Counted from the first letter of the stretch, positions 1-9,330 are shown. The stretch: 64,000 nt of DNA from JBCDLI01 sp038745535 (GCA_038745535.1 JBCDLI010000001.1:107012-171011); one strand, 5' to 3'. Translations and numbers: made by a program. The notes: generated by a model from the sequence alone, not told the origin.

Positions 1-1
1 A

Positions 2-652
2 GCGGTGGTGAGACAAGCCGAGCAAGGGTCCGACGATTTCGTTCGGCCTTACATAGGAGCTGCGTTCTCCGAAGTGACACCTCAGATTGCCGAGGCGCTT
101 GGTATGCGGCGACCGTTGGGCGCCCTTGTGGAAGAGGTTTTTGAGGCAAGTCCGGCGGCCAGTGCAGGGTTGAGACCCGGCGACGTCGTCGTTGAGGTGA
201 ACGGCCAGCAGATCGAGCATCCCGACGCACTCGGCTATCGCTTGGCCACGATCGGCCCTGGCAATGAAGCGCGCTTCTCGTTGTTGTCGCGTGGTCGCGA
301 GCGCGTGGTCGAAATTGTTTTGGGATCACCGCGTGACCAGCCTGAGCCGCGAAATTTGCGGATTGAGGGGCGTGGGCCGTTTGCTGGAACAGAGGTCACC
401 CCATATTCCCGGCGCTTGGCCCAACGACTGCGCTTGCCGCGTGTCGAAAGTGGTTTTGTCGTTGTCGGCATTGAACGCGGCAGCCCCGCGCAGCGCGCAG
501 GCATGCGGATTGGTGATATCATTTTGAATGTGAACGGGTCCTCGCTGGATGATATACGGGAGGCGCGACGAGTGCTCGAGGCTGACACGCGCTCTTGGCG
601 TTTCACGCTCAACCGAGGTGGGCGCACCATCCGTCAATTTTTGAGATTTTGA
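2..652 (+). CDS. HtrA/Deg-type serine protease, C-terminal PDZ part (partial)
   Basis: The reading frame is open to the left edge of the window, so this is the 3' end of a longer gene. About 216 codons are visible. Two PDZ domains can be seen. The first (near residues 15-105) has the GLRPGDVVVEVNG core, and the second (near 125-215) has SPAQRAGMRIGDIILNVNG. In periplasmic DegP/DegQ proteases two PDZ domains follow the trypsin-like domain and bind unfolded substrates; that protease domain would lie outside the window, so activity cannot be judged. The GTG at position 5 could start a short PDZ-only protein, but the family layout favours truncation by the window edge. rarA starts one base after the stop, so the two are probably co-transcribed. 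Confidence 0.85.
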   Translation, partial: AVVRQAEQGSDDFVRPYIGAAFSEVTPQIAEALGMRRPLGALVEEVFEASPAASAGLRPGDVVVEVNGQQIEHPDALGYRLATIGPGNEARFSLLSRGRERVVEIVLGSPRDQPEPRNLRIEGRGPFAGTEVTPYSRRLAQRLRLPRVESGFVVVGIERGSPAQRAGMRIGDIILNVNGSSLDDIREARRVLEADTRSWRFTLNRGGRTIRQFLRF

Positions 653-653
653 G

Positions 654-1991
654 TTGGCAGATCTCTTCGCGTCAAACCGTGTTGAAGGGGCGGAAGGCAA
701 AACCGAAGGCATCGCACCGCTAGCAGAACGTCTTCGGCCGCAAGTTCTGCAGGATGTGATCGGGCAAGATCATCTAACCGGACCACAAGGCACGATCACA
801 AAGATGGTTGCCGCAGGACAGCTGCAGAGCATCGTGTTTTGGGGGCCGCCCGGTACGGGCAAGACCACGATTGCGCGGCTTATTACGCATAGGCTTGATC
901 TGCATTTCGAGCAGATATCCGCCATTTTTTCTGGCGTCGCCGATTTGAAAAAGGTTTTTGATGCAGCTCGTCTGAGAGCTACCAATGGCAAGAGGACAGT
1001 GTTGTTCGTCGATGAAATCCATTGCTTCAATCGATCGCAACAGGATAGTTTTCTGCCTGTCATGGAAGACGGCACGATCATCTTGGTCGGTGCCACAACA
1101 GAGAATCCATCGTTTGAACTCAACGCCGCATTGCTCTCTCGTGCGCAAGTTTTGGTCCTGAAACGGCTTAATGACGCCGCTCTTCTCAAACTCCTGCAGC
1201 GTGCAATCGGGAACCTCGATCAACGCTTGAGTTTCGAGCCGGAGGCAGAAAAGACGGTCATCGGTTTGGCAGATGGCGATGGCCGCGCGTTGCTTACGAT
1301 GGTTGAAGCTTTGGCGCTCAGTACACAGCGTCAACATGATATGCCGCTGACGTCTGCAGACATCACCCAAACCCTTCAACGTCGCGCACCCGTCTACGAC
1401 AAGAATAAAGAAGGTCATTACAACCTCATTTCCGCGTTGCATAAATCGGTACGTGGCTCTGATCCAAACGCCGCGCTCTATTACTTCTGCCGTATGTTGG
1501 AGGGAGGCGAAGACCCCATGTTTTTGGCCCGCCGGTTTGTTCGTATGGCAGTTGAGGATATTGGCCTCGCCGATCCGCAGGCTTTGGTACAGGCCAATGC
1601 CGCGCGCGATGCCTTTCAGATGCTTGGATCGCCAGAGGGCGAGCTCGCACTGGCGCAAGCCTGCGTCTACCTTGCAACTGCGCCGAAATCGAATGCGGTC
1701 TACACGGCATACAAAGCTGGTGCAAAGGCGGCTCGCGAAACCGGTTCGTTGATGCCACCAATGCATATTTTGAATGCACCAACGGACCTGATGAGTGAGC
1801 AGGGTTATGGCGACGGATACCGATACGACCACGATGAGCCGGATGCTTTTTCTGGTCAAAACTACTTTCCCGAAGAAATGCAGCGGTCCGAATTCTACGT
1901 ACCGGTAGAGCGCGGATTTGAGCGCGAATTGGCAAAACGGCTGGATTACTGGGCAAAGCTGCGCGCGGAACGAAGTGCAGGTGAGAAATAG
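654..1991 (+). CDS. rarA: replication-associated recombination protein A (RarA/MgsA AAA+ ATPase)
   Basis: 445 residues, the usual length for RarA. The AAA+ Walker A motif is GPPGTGKTT (near residue 64) and Walker B is VLFVDEIH. These are followed by the sensor-1 segment VGATTENPSFELN and a C-terminal MgsA-type domain (TAPKSNAVYTAYKAG). RarA is a cytoplasmic clamp-loader-like ATPase that acts at stalled replication forks. The start is TTG at 654, one base after the upstream stop. No strong ribosome site is visible, so translation is probably coupled to the protease gene. Confidence 0.96.
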   Translation: MADLFASNRVEGAEGKTEGIAPLAERLRPQVLQDVIGQDHLTGPQGTITKMVAAGQLQSIVFWGPPGTGKTTIARLITHRLDLHFEQISAIFSGVADLKKVFDAARLRATNGKRTVLFVDEIHCFNRSQQDSFLPVMEDGTIILVGATTENPSFELNAALLSRAQVLVLKRLNDAALLKLLQRAIGNLDQRLSFEPEAEKTVIGLADGDGRALLTMVEALALSTQRQHDMPLTSADITQTLQRRAPVYDKNKEGHYNLISALHKSVRGSDPNAALYYFCRMLEGGEDPMFLARRFVRMAVEDIGLADPQALVQANAARDAFQMLGSPEGELALAQACVYLATAPKSNAVYTAYKAGAKAARETGSLMPPMHILNAPTDLMSEQGYGDGYRYDHDEPDAFSGQNYFPEEMQRSEFYVPVERGFERELAKRLDYWAKLRAERSAGEK

Positions 1992-1993
1992 CG

Positions 1994-2389
1994 TTGGCGC
2001 GGTGTCTCGTAGATGACTTGGCGGTCAGGGTCGTTCTCGTCGACTCAATCACGGAGATATCGCGAGACGACGCAGGTTCGATCGTAGTCTCCGGCTCCCA
2101 TGGTGGTCGATCCGCGGCTGGATTTGCTTCTGACGTTCCCGCCCTGATCTATGTGTTTAACGATGCGGGCGTGGGGAAAGACGGCGCCGGTATCAGCGGA
2201 CTGTACGATCTTGATGGTCTCGGCATCGCGGCGGTGGCTGTCGGACATGACAGCGCTCGGATAGGCGATGCGCTTGATACTTTTCAGAATGGTGAAATTC
2301 GTCACGCTAACGCGCAGGCCCACAAAGAGGGCGTTATGATTGGTTCGTCTGTTCGTGCGGCCTGTTCCGCAATCGCACCATCTCGTTGA
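1994..2389 (+). CDS. conserved unknown protein with GSHGG motif
   Basis: 131 residues from a TTG start two bases after rarA. The sequence has an ordered alternation of strands and glycine-rich turns: IVVSGSHGGRSAAGF near residue 30, YVFNDAGVGKDGAGI near 54, and VAVGHDSARIGDALDT near 78. These blocks look like a small alpha/beta enzyme or binding fold. I recognise the pattern as a conserved hypothetical family but know no function. There is no signal peptide or membrane segment. It is tightly packed between rarA and crcB in a same-strand run, so co-expression is likely. Confidence 0.75.
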   Translation: MARCLVDDLAVRVVLVDSITEISRDDAGSIVVSGSHGGRSAAGFASDVPALIYVFNDAGVGKDGAGISGLYDLDGLGIAAVAVGHDSARIGDALDTFQNGEIRHANAQAHKEGVMIGSSVRAACSAIAPSR

Positions 2390-2425
2390 CTTTGCATCTT
2401 CGGCAGTTTCGCGTATGCGCGGCGC

Positions 2426-2806
2426 ATGTGGATAAATGTTCTTTTAGTTGGGATGGGTGGCGCTTTGGGCGCTTCTGGCCGCTATCTTTCCGGCGTTGCA
2501 GCAATGCGTTTGTTCGGCCCGGGGTTTCCATGGGGCACGGTCTTCGTCAACTTGGTTGGCTCCTTGGCGATGGGGCTTTTGATCGGCTGGCTTGCCAACC
2601 GGACCCAACCCGCGCCGCAGCTACAGGTTTTCGTCGCGACTGGGGTTCTTGGTGGGTTCACAACGTTTTCGGCGTTTTCGCTCGACGCAGTTACCCTGTG
2701 GGAACGGGGCGAGACGTTGGCGGCTTTCGGATATGTTCTTGGAACTGTTGTGGTGGGCATTGCGGCGTTGTTCGCCGGTCTCTCGATCATGCGCGCAATT
2801 GGCTGA
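2426..2806 (+). CDS. crcB: fluoride efflux channel CrcB/Fluc
   Basis: 126 residues with four hydrophobic helices. The family signature is present: GGALGASGRYL at the N-terminus, GTVFVNLVGSLAMG in helix 2 and GFTTFSAFSLDA in helix 3, which holds the Phe and Thr residues lining the fluoride pore. CrcB works as a dual-topology dimer in the inner membrane to expel fluoride. It starts 36 bases after the previous gene, and its stop directly abuts the start of the next gene. I see no fluoride riboswitch in the short leader. Confidence 0.95.
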   Translation: MWINVLLVGMGGALGASGRYLSGVAAMRLFGPGFPWGTVFVNLVGSLAMGLLIGWLANRTQPAPQLQVFVATGVLGGFTTFSAFSLDAVTLWERGETLAAFGYVLGTVVVGIAALFAGLSIMRAIG

Positions 2807-3802
2807 ATGATTATGGCAGGGATTGAAACGCGCCAAGTCACCGCTGACGAAACCGGTATGCGTTTGGACCGCTGGTTCAAGTCGCATTTTCCCGGGCTCG
2901 GTTTTGGCGCGCTGCAAAAGCTGCTGCGCACTGGCCAAGTGCGGGTAGACGGCAAACGCGCCAAGTCTGATTTTAGGGTCGCTGAGGGCCAGAGCGTAAG
3001 GCTTCCGCCGCAGGTCACCGGTGAGACCGCGAGCACGGAACCGGCAACAGCCCGGTCGATCCGAAACGCTGGCGATAGCGATGCTCTTCGTGCGATGACA
3101 CTGTTTGAAGACGACCGGGTCATGATCCTCAACAAGCCCGCGGGTTTGGCAGTGCAGGGCGGCAGTGGCGTGGCGCGGCATGTGGATGGCATGTTGGAAG
3201 CGCTGCGCAACAAAAGAGGTGAGAAGCCACGCCTTGTGCATCGGCTTGATCGAGACACGTCGGGCGTTTTGGCCGTTGCAAAAACGCGGTCTGCTGCTCA
3301 GGCTCTGGCCGAGGCATTTCGAAAGCGGACAACCCAAAAAACCTATTGGGCGATTGTGAAAGGCACGCCCCCCAAACGCGAAGGCCGCATTTCGAATTGG
3401 CTGGCAAAAGAGCAAACGCCTGACGGTGATCGCATGCGGGTGGTGAAGCATGGGACCGCTGGCGCTGATCACGCGGAAAGCCGTTACCGCGTGGTTGAGA
3501 CAGCGGGTCAGCGTTTGACGTGGCTAGAACTGGAGCCAGAGACCGGACGAACACACCAGCTACGGGTGCACTGTTTGTCGATGCAGAACCCGATTATTGG
3601 GGACCCGAAATATTTTGAGGATGATCCGAATTGGGATTTTCCGGGCGGCATACAAAAGCGACTGCATCTGCATGCGCGGCGGTTGCGCATCCCACATCCA
3701 AGCGGGGGATGGATTGACGAGACTGCGCCCTTGCCGCCTCATATGGTCCAAACTTGGAATTTGCTCGGTCTTGATGAAGCCAGCGGTGATTTTGATGATT
3801 AG
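2807..3802 (+). CDS. rluC: RluC/RluD-family 23S rRNA pseudouridine synthase
   Basis: 331 residues. An S4 RNA-binding domain occupies about residues 10-75 (MRLDRWFKSHFPG start). It is followed by the RluA-type catalytic domain with the diagnostic HRLDRDTSGVLAVAK motif, whose second Asp is the nucleophile, and by the late motif GRTHQLRVHC. The enzyme isomerises uridines in large-subunit rRNA. The ATG follows the crcB stop with no gap. The crcB-rluC pairing is common in rhizobial genomes. RluC versus RluD cannot be settled by eye. Confidence 0.92.
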   Translation: MIMAGIETRQVTADETGMRLDRWFKSHFPGLGFGALQKLLRTGQVRVDGKRAKSDFRVAEGQSVRLPPQVTGETASTEPATARSIRNAGDSDALRAMTLFEDDRVMILNKPAGLAVQGGSGVARHVDGMLEALRNKRGEKPRLVHRLDRDTSGVLAVAKTRSAAQALAEAFRKRTTQKTYWAIVKGTPPKREGRISNWLAKEQTPDGDRMRVVKHGTAGADHAESRYRVVETAGQRLTWLELEPETGRTHQLRVHCLSMQNPIIGDPKYFEDDPNWDFPGGIQKRLHLHARRLRIPHPSGGWIDETAPLPPHMVQTWNLLGLDEASGDFDD

Positions 3803-3826
3803 TGCTGCGTCGCTATTTCGCATCAT

Positions 3827-4375
3827 ATGAATTTTGATCTTCCGCCGCTGGCTTTGTCTGTGCGTCAACCGTGGGCGTGGGCAATCATTCACGGCGGCAA
3901 GACAATCGAAAACCGAACGCGGGGCGCGATCAAAGCCGGCGGTATGGATTGTCGAAAGATTTGCATTTATGCTGACGGTGGGATGAAACGAGACGAATAT
4001 GAATGGGGGCACTGGCGGCTCTTAAAGCATGGCGTCCGTTGCCCGCGACCTGATGCCTTGGTTCGTTCTGCAATTGTCGGCACGGTAGACGTTGTCGATG
4101 TCATCACCAAGAGCGACAGTGAGTGGTTCGGCGGACAAGCGGGATTGGTTTTGGAGAATCCAGAGGCAGTGGAGCCAATTCCCGCAGTTGGCGCACTTGG
4201 ATACTTTGAATGGTCGCGCTCGGGAGAGATCGCGGCACCCGCGCCTTGGATGAATCGCTGGAATACTCCAAATGGTGATAGCGCGACCCTCGACTTGTTT
4301 GGCGCAGATGCCACGTTTCAAGCTCCGCCGCCAAAACCGTTTGGCACGAAGAGGCAAGCATCATCCGAAGACTGA
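3827..4375 (+). CDS. ASCH domain protein
   Basis: 182 residues. The opening LALSVRQPWAWAIIHGGKT followed by IENR is the classic start of an ASCH domain, a PUA-like RNA- or nucleotide-binding beta-barrel. The core GTVDVVDV strand follows near residue 87. The last 30 or so residues are low-complexity and proline-rich (QAPPPKPFGTK). The family is linked by structure to RNA modification and transcription coactivation, but the role here is unknown. It lies 24 bases after rluC and ends 14 bases before a convergent gene. Confidence 0.85.
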   Translation: MNFDLPPLALSVRQPWAWAIIHGGKTIENRTRGAIKAGGMDCRKICIYADGGMKRDEYEWGHWRLLKHGVRCPRPDALVRSAIVGTVDVVDVITKSDSEWFGGQAGLVLENPEAVEPIPAVGALGYFEWSRSGEIAAPAPWMNRWNTPNGDSATLDLFGADATFQAPPPKPFGTKRQASSED

Positions 4376-4389
4376 TAGGCCCCCAAATT

Positions 4390-5970
4390 TCAAATTACCT
4401 TTTGAAGTGCGGCGATGAGTTCGCGCCGTTTTGCATCATCGGTAGCGTCGCCAAGTTTTTTCGTAAGTGCGACGATGAATGCCGCATAGTCGTTGTTCCA
4501 GTCGGTGAGCAGTTCGTCTGTTGGAATTCGGGACGTTTCCGCTCGGCCTTTCGATTGGGCAGTTCCCGCAGCAAGCACAAAGCTTTCATCAAACTGCGGT
4601 AGGATCACTTTTGCCGCTGGGATGCCTTTTTCAGCCAACAGGTCACGCAGCACAGCGCGGGCATCATCGTCGCCGTGGTTGAGGAAAACACCGCCTGCGA
4701 TAGGCGCACGCTCGGTTATCCAGTCGAGCAGTTCGCCTTGGTCTGCGTGGGCGGAGTAATTACCCAAGCGCCTTATGTCGGCGCGTACGACGTATTCCTT
4801 GCCGTGGATGCGAACCATATCGGCGCCGGACGTAATCACATGGCCGAGCGTGCCGGGCGCTTGGTAGCCCACGAACAGAATTGTCGCGTTGCGGCGGAAG
4901 ATGTTGTTTTTGATGTGGTGCTGGATACGGCCAGCGTCGGCCATGCCAGACGCCGAGATGATGATCGCGCCGCCCTTGATGTTGTTGATCGCCTTAGACT
5001 CCTCGACATTCTCCACGAGGCGAAAATTCTTGTCGCGAAAGAGCTCTGAATTTGGAACAGCGACGTCATCCAGCGTATGCGCGTGTTTGATGAACACGTC
5101 GGTGACGTTTTTTGCCAGGGGCGAGTCAAGAAACACGGTCGCGTTCGGGATTTCTCCATTTGCGAGCAACACTCCAATGTCATGGAGCAATTCCTGGCTG
5201 CGTTCGACCGCGAATGCGGGAATGACCACATTGCCACCCCGTGAAAGGCCGCGAGCTAGTTCTGATCGTAGCATTTCACGACGTTTTTCGAGTGTGTAGT
5301 CATCACGGTCGCGGTCACCGTAGGTGGACTCACAGACGATATAGTCAAAGCCGGTTTCGCCACCCGGTTCTGGATGAAAGACTTTTTCTTCCGGTCCGAT
5401 ATCGCCTGAAAAAAGGATCCGCATGGTGCGTCCGTCTTCTCCTGCGAATTTCACTTCGGCTGATGCGGAACCAAGAATGTGTCCTGCATTCCAATAGCGA
5501 ATGTGGACGCCGGGGGCAGGCTCGAACCACTCGTCATATCCGTCAATTGGTTTGAGAAGTTCCAGTGTGCGCTCGGCATCTTCGATCCCGTAGATCGGCT
5601 CTTCCGGTTCCAAGCCCTTGCGTAGGCGCTTGCGGTTTTGGCGTTCGGCCTGACTTTCCTGAATTCTAGCACTGTCACGCAGCATGAAGGACAACAGATC
5701 GATTGTTGGTGCGGTGCCATAAATGGGCTTGTCAAAACCGTGTTTGACGAGTTTTGGCAGCAAGCCGGAGTGGTCGATATGCGCGTGTGTGAGAATAAGA
5801 AAATCGGTCGCGTTCGCGTCGAAAGGGAAGGGACCATTGTTGAGCGCTCGAATGGTCTTGTTGCCCTGAAACATACCGCAATCGACAAGGAACTTGGCTT
5901 TGCCTGTGTCGACCATTGAACAGGAGCCAGTGACTGTCCCAGCCGCGCCGAAGAATGAAAGTGTGGCCAT
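4390..5970 (-). CDS. beta-CASP metallo-beta-lactamase fold RNA exonuclease/hydrolase
   Basis: 526 residues. The N-terminus has the MBL fold: FFGAAGTVTGSC, then the zinc motif THAHIDHSGLLPKL near residue 60, further ligands in WNAGHILGSA near 160 and the FSGDIG Asp near 190. A beta-CASP domain follows, with ASGMADAGRIQHH and a late NYSAHADQGEL block. This layout matches the YsiA/KsgA-like family of RNA-processing exonucleases related to CPSF-73. A GGAG ribosome site lies nine bases before the ATG. The gene stands alone on the minus strand, convergent with the ASCH gene. Confidence 0.92.
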   Translation of the reverse strand: MATLSFFGAAGTVTGSCSMVDTGKAKFLVDCGMFQGNKTIRALNNGPFPFDANATDFLILTHAHIDHSGLLPKLVKHGFDKPIYGTAPTIDLLSFMLRDSARIQESQAERQNRKRLRKGLEPEEPIYGIEDAERTLELLKPIDGYDEWFEPAPGVHIRYWNAGHILGSASAEVKFAGEDGRTMRILFSGDIGPEEKVFHPEPGGETGFDYIVCESTYGDRDRDDYTLEKRREMLRSELARGLSRGGNVVIPAFAVERSQELLHDIGVLLANGEIPNATVFLDSPLAKNVTDVFIKHAHTLDDVAVPNSELFRDKNFRLVENVEESKAINNIKGGAIIISASGMADAGRIQHHIKNNIFRRNATILFVGYQAPGTLGHVITSGADMVRIHGKEYVVRADIRRLGNYSAHADQGELLDWITERAPIAGGVFLNHGDDDARAVLRDLLAEKGIPAAKVILPQFDESFVLAAGTAQSKGRAETSRIPTDELLTDWNNDYAAFIVALTKKLGDATDDAKRRELIAALQKVI

Positions 5971-6100
5971 GTTGTAAGCTCCGTTCGCGGCTTGTTTTCG
6001 GTAGCGGAACCTAACCCACGATGCGGCGCGCGCAAGGGCGGTGACGCTGCGATCTTACGTGCTTTTTGCTTGCATGCATTTAGATACAACGCAGCCGTCT

Positions 6101-6832
6101 TCAGGCTTGCGCTTGCCGCGCGAGCCAGTCTGCCTCTTCCAAGATGGCCTCGGTTTCCTGTCGCCTGATCTGGCCATATTTTGGTGGCCTGAGCCGCGCG
6201 CCCGGTGGAAGGCCCGGCCTGAGTGGCGGCAATGGGATGCGTCGGGACACGGTGGTGTGTTTCTCGTCACCAACCAGCCAGCGTTGGCGGGCGTGGAGCA
6301 ATTTCCTCATCCGGCGTGCCTCACGGGGCAGATCATCAAGGGCGTTCTTTATGGCAACAATTCGCTTGACGAGATTTGTTGCGATCACCGGCTTGTTGTC
6401 GATTTGCTCAGTCCCTGAGACTACGGGGAGGGCGACTTCATCGGCTTCATCATAAAACAGATGGCCGAAGTCTTTGCGCCGGTCACGCAGACGGAAACTC
6501 TGCGTTGTTGGTCGAGTACGAACGGTAAAAGAATTAGAGTTGATTTTGTTAGCGTTCGCTAACTTTGTTCCCGCACGTCGTGTCGCCTTAGATTTTACGC
6601 CTGACACAATAGGCTGCGGCGGCCTTTCTAAACGCATGGCCATGACGAAGATCAGGCGGCGCAGTGCGCTTTCGGCTGGGCGCAGGATTGCGAATAGTTC
6701 ATCGCGCACCCGACGCGGAATTACGATACCCTCGACCTCGTTAACATCGACCGCAGAGAACAAAAACGCGATGATCCGACCAATTAGTCGAACCTGCTTA
6801 TCAATCGCACCTGTCCAATCGAAATCGGTCAT
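6101..6832 (-). CDS. basic conserved protein of unknown function
   Basis: 243 residues, very rich in Arg and Lys. An N-terminal helical part (AIDKQVRLIGRIIAFLFSAV) is followed by a basic low-complexity linker, an acidic patch near FGHLFYDEADEV, and a C-terminal segment ending IRRQETEAILEEADWLA. No catalytic motif, signal peptide or membrane helix is clear. The codon pattern and an intact frame of this length support a real gene. The composition suggests nucleic-acid or ribosome contact, but that is inference only. Its neighbours give no functional clue. Confidence 0.7.
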   Translation of the reverse strand: MTDFDWTGAIDKQVRLIGRIIAFLFSAVDVNEVEGIVIPRRVRDELFAILRPAESALRRLIFVMAMRLERPPQPIVSGVKSKATRRAGTKLANANKINSNSFTVRTRPTTQSFRLRDRRKDFGHLFYDEADEVALPVVSGTEQIDNKPVIATNLVKRIVAIKNALDDLPREARRMRKLLHARQRWLVGDEKHTTVSRRIPLPPLRPGLPPGARLRPPKYGQIRRQETEAILEEADWLARQAQA

Positions 6833-6912
6833 CGCGAAAGGATGGGCGGAGATTTTCGAGCGTGGATAAGTTCCCCGACTTGGCGCTGATCAATACGGCT
6901 TCAGGCGGTTAA

Positions 6913-7872
6913 TCACTGCAGCACGTCGACGTTAAGACTAGCCGCCATCGCGTCCGTCTCTTCGAGTGCACAGAGTTCTGTGCCCGGTTTTGTGACCGCA
7001 ACTGAGGCCGCCGCTGTGCCGTAGCGGAGGGCGTCAGCCAGTGTACTGCCACGGGCGAGACTGAGTGTCATGCCGCCAACGAAACTGTCGCCGGCTCCCA
7101 CGCGACTTACCATTTTCACTTTCGGGTTTGGACAGAAAATCGTATCGCCAACGCGTGGCACGGCTAAGTTCCCGGTCGCGCCCAGACCCATGACGATCAC
7201 GTCGGCAGCGCCTTGGTCCAGCATTCGTTTCGACGCGCTGACGAAGTCTTGCAATGTTTCCAAATGCTGGTCTGTGGAGGCCTGCGCCTCTTCTTCATCC
7301 ATGCGCAGGATATCCACGCCCATGCGTTCTACCTGGGTCAGCGCGCGCAGCGTTGGCCCCGATGTATCCACGAACAATTGGCAATTTGCGTTGTGGCAGA
7401 TGGTGGCGAGCTTCCGGATCGTTGTCGCGTCGGTGCCCGGCGGCATGGAGCCGGAGAGCACGCAGTAATCTGCGTCGGCCACTGCCTTGGTGGCTTCAGC
7501 TAGAAAATTCGCCTCAATCATCTGGGTCCATTCAGTGCCCGGCAGCATGAAACGGTAGAGCTTGTTCGTCGTCTCTTCGCGCACAGAGAGCGAATGCCGT
7601 GTTTGCACGTCAATGCGAACGGGAAGGACGTCTACGCCTTCTGCCCGTAGCAGCAATTCGAGCGCGTTGCCGTTTGGCCCACCAAGCGCAACGCATGCGC
7701 GGACATGACCGCCGAGGTTCCAGATTGCGCGGGCCACATTGACCCCGCCGCCGCCGGGAAACATGGATGGACGGTCACAACGAAGTTTCTCGCCGTCATG
7801 CATTTTTGCAACGTCAGTCGCAAAATCGAGCGCCGGGTTGAGCGTAATCGTGACGATTGGTTTGTGTGTCAT
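6913..7872 (-). CDS. pfkB: PfkB-family sugar-phosphate kinase (6-phosphofructokinase 2-like)
   Basis: 319 residues. The ribokinase-fold motifs are FPGGGGVNVARAIWNLGG near residue 40 and VGAGDSFVGGMTLSLARG near 255, the latter holding the catalytic Asp and anion hole. The segment YRFMLPG matches Escherichia coli PfkB, which makes fructose-1,6-bisphosphate with ATP; tagatose-6-phosphate or fructose-1-phosphate kinase activity is also possible. I chose the ATG at 7872 because it overlaps the beta-glucosidase stop by four bases (ATGA) and begins the conserved fold. A longer reading frame upstream is not needed. The pairing with a glucosidase suggests use of released sugars. Confidence 0.9.
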   Translation of the reverse strand: MTHKPIVTITLNPALDFATDVAKMHDGEKLRCDRPSMFPGGGGVNVARAIWNLGGHVRACVALGGPNGNALELLLRAEGVDVLPVRIDVQTRHSLSVREETTNKLYRFMLPGTEWTQMIEANFLAEATKAVADADYCVLSGSMPPGTDATTIRKLATICHNANCQLFVDTSGPTLRALTQVERMGVDILRMDEEEAQASTDQHLETLQDFVSASKRMLDQGAADVIVMGLGATGNLAVPRVGDTIFCPNPKVKMVSRVGAGDSFVGGMTLSLARGSTLADALRYGTAAASVAVTKPGTELCALEETDAMAASLNVDVLQ

Positions 7873-9221
7873 GGGACTGTCTTCGTGCGCGCTAGTGCGT
7901 TTTTCAATGCGTACCAAGAGCTTTTTGGTGTTCGTTCAAGTGTTTCATAATCCACGTGGACGAGGCCGAAGCGCTTGTCATAGCCGCGCTCCCATTCGAA
8001 ATTATCGAGGAGTGACCAAACCGTGTAACCGTTGATCGGCACACCATCGTTCATTGCTTTCTGCATTTCCGCGATATGGGCGCTTAAAAATTCAATGCGT
8101 TCGGGATCGTTGCAGGCGTTATCAGTGATCTGTTCAGGTCCAGCCATGCCGTTTTCTGTCACGTAAAGCGGCAGGTCGCCTGTATATTCGCGTGCAACCC
8201 ACCGAAGCAGATCGCCGAAATTTTCCGGTGCGATCTCCCAGCCCATTTCTGTTTTTGGAAGCGGGCCCTCGACGGCTCGTACCGATGGCCATGGCTGATC
8301 GGGCGCGTCGGCTGTTATGGTCCGCGTGTAATTGTTAATCCCGAGCCAATCGAGCGTGGCGCTAGAGATTAACGCCATGTCGTTCTGCCAATTTGCGGGA
8401 AGATACCGTTCGATGCCTTCGAGTACTTGGTCCGGGTAGTTTCCCTTGAACAGCGGATGGAGAAAACACTCGTTATATTGCGCGTTGTGGCGTGCTGAGG
8501 CTGCGATGTCTTCGGCACTGTCTGAGGCCGGATAGGACGGCTCGAAGTTCAAATAAACGCCAAGATTGTCCATCCCGTTTGAGCGCATTGCTTCGATGCT
8601 TTTGGAGTGCGCCAGCAACACATGATGCACCGCTCTGGCGGTTGCGCGGATATCCCGTAGGCCAGGCGCGTGGATGCCATGAAAATGCGATAACCACGTT
8701 ACGCACCACGGTTCATTGAAGGTGCCGGACGCCCACATGCGCGAGCCGATGCGCTTTGTGATCGTGTCAGTAAATTCTGCGAAATGACTTGCTATATCGC
8801 GGTTACGCCAGCCACCGATGTCAGCGAGCCAAGACGGCAGCTCCCAATGGTGAAGCGTAAGCATTGGCTTAATTTCTCGACCAAGGAGGGCGTCGGTGAG
8901 GCGATCGTAGAAGTCCAAACCCTCCTCGTTGATTTTGCCCGGCTCAGGCAAGACCCGTGCCCATGATACGGAGAAACGATAGTGGTCGAGGTTCGCGTCG
9001 GCGATAAGATCAAAGTCGGTTTGGTAGCGGTGATAGTGATCGCAGGCTATGCTGCCGTTTTCCGCGTTCTTCGTATTGCCGGGGGTTGCAGCGAAAGTGT
9101 CCCAGTGACTTTGACCACAGCCACCGAAGTTTGATCCCTCGATCTGATAGGCAGACGTTGCTACGCCGAAAAGAAAGTCCGGTGGAAAATCTGCTCGTGT
9201 CAAGTCGAAGGTGCTGTTCAT
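7869..9221 (-). CDS. glycoside hydrolase family 1 beta-glucosidase
   Basis: 450 residues, normal for GH1. The acid/base motif is GTFNEPWC (Glu near residue 168) and the nucleophile motif is YVTENGMAG (near 355). The start FPPDFLFGVATSAYQIEG and the end LLDNFEWERGYDKRFGL are typical of the family. It cleaves terminal beta-glucosides or beta-galactosides. There is no signal peptide, so it should work on imported disaccharides in the cytoplasm. No matching sugar transporter is present in the window. The pfkB-like kinase follows with a 4-bp overlap and is translationally coupled. Confidence 0.95.
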   Translation of the reverse strand: MNSTFDLTRADFPPDFLFGVATSAYQIEGSNFGGCGQSHWDTFAATPGNTKNAENGSIACDHYHRYQTDFDLIADANLDHYRFSVSWARVLPEPGKINEEGLDFYDRLTDALLGREIKPMLTLHHWELPSWLADIGGWRNRDIASHFAEFTDTITKRIGSRMWASGTFNEPWCVTWLSHFHGIHAPGLRDIRATARAVHHVLLAHSKSIEAMRSNGMDNLGVYLNFEPSYPASDSAEDIAASARHNAQYNECFLHPLFKGNYPDQVLEGIERYLPANWQNDMALISSATLDWLGINNYTRTITADAPDQPWPSVRAVEGPLPKTEMGWEIAPENFGDLLRWVAREYTGDLPLYVTENGMAGPEQITDNACNDPERIEFLSAHIAEMQKAMNDGVPINGYTVWSLLDNFEWERGYDKRFGLVHVDYETLERTPKSSWYALKNALARTKTVP

Positions 9222-9330
9222 TTTCTGCGATGACCGTGTTCAATCAGACGAGGACGTGCGTTGGCTAGGCCATGAAGCAGCACCAAAAAAGCCCGATTTC
9301 AGAGGTGATTCCCGCAGCGCTTTTGCAGCG

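Noticed and set aside
2390..2425. fluoride riboswitch before crcB
   Set aside because: The gap is only 36 bases and lacks the conserved pseudoknot core.
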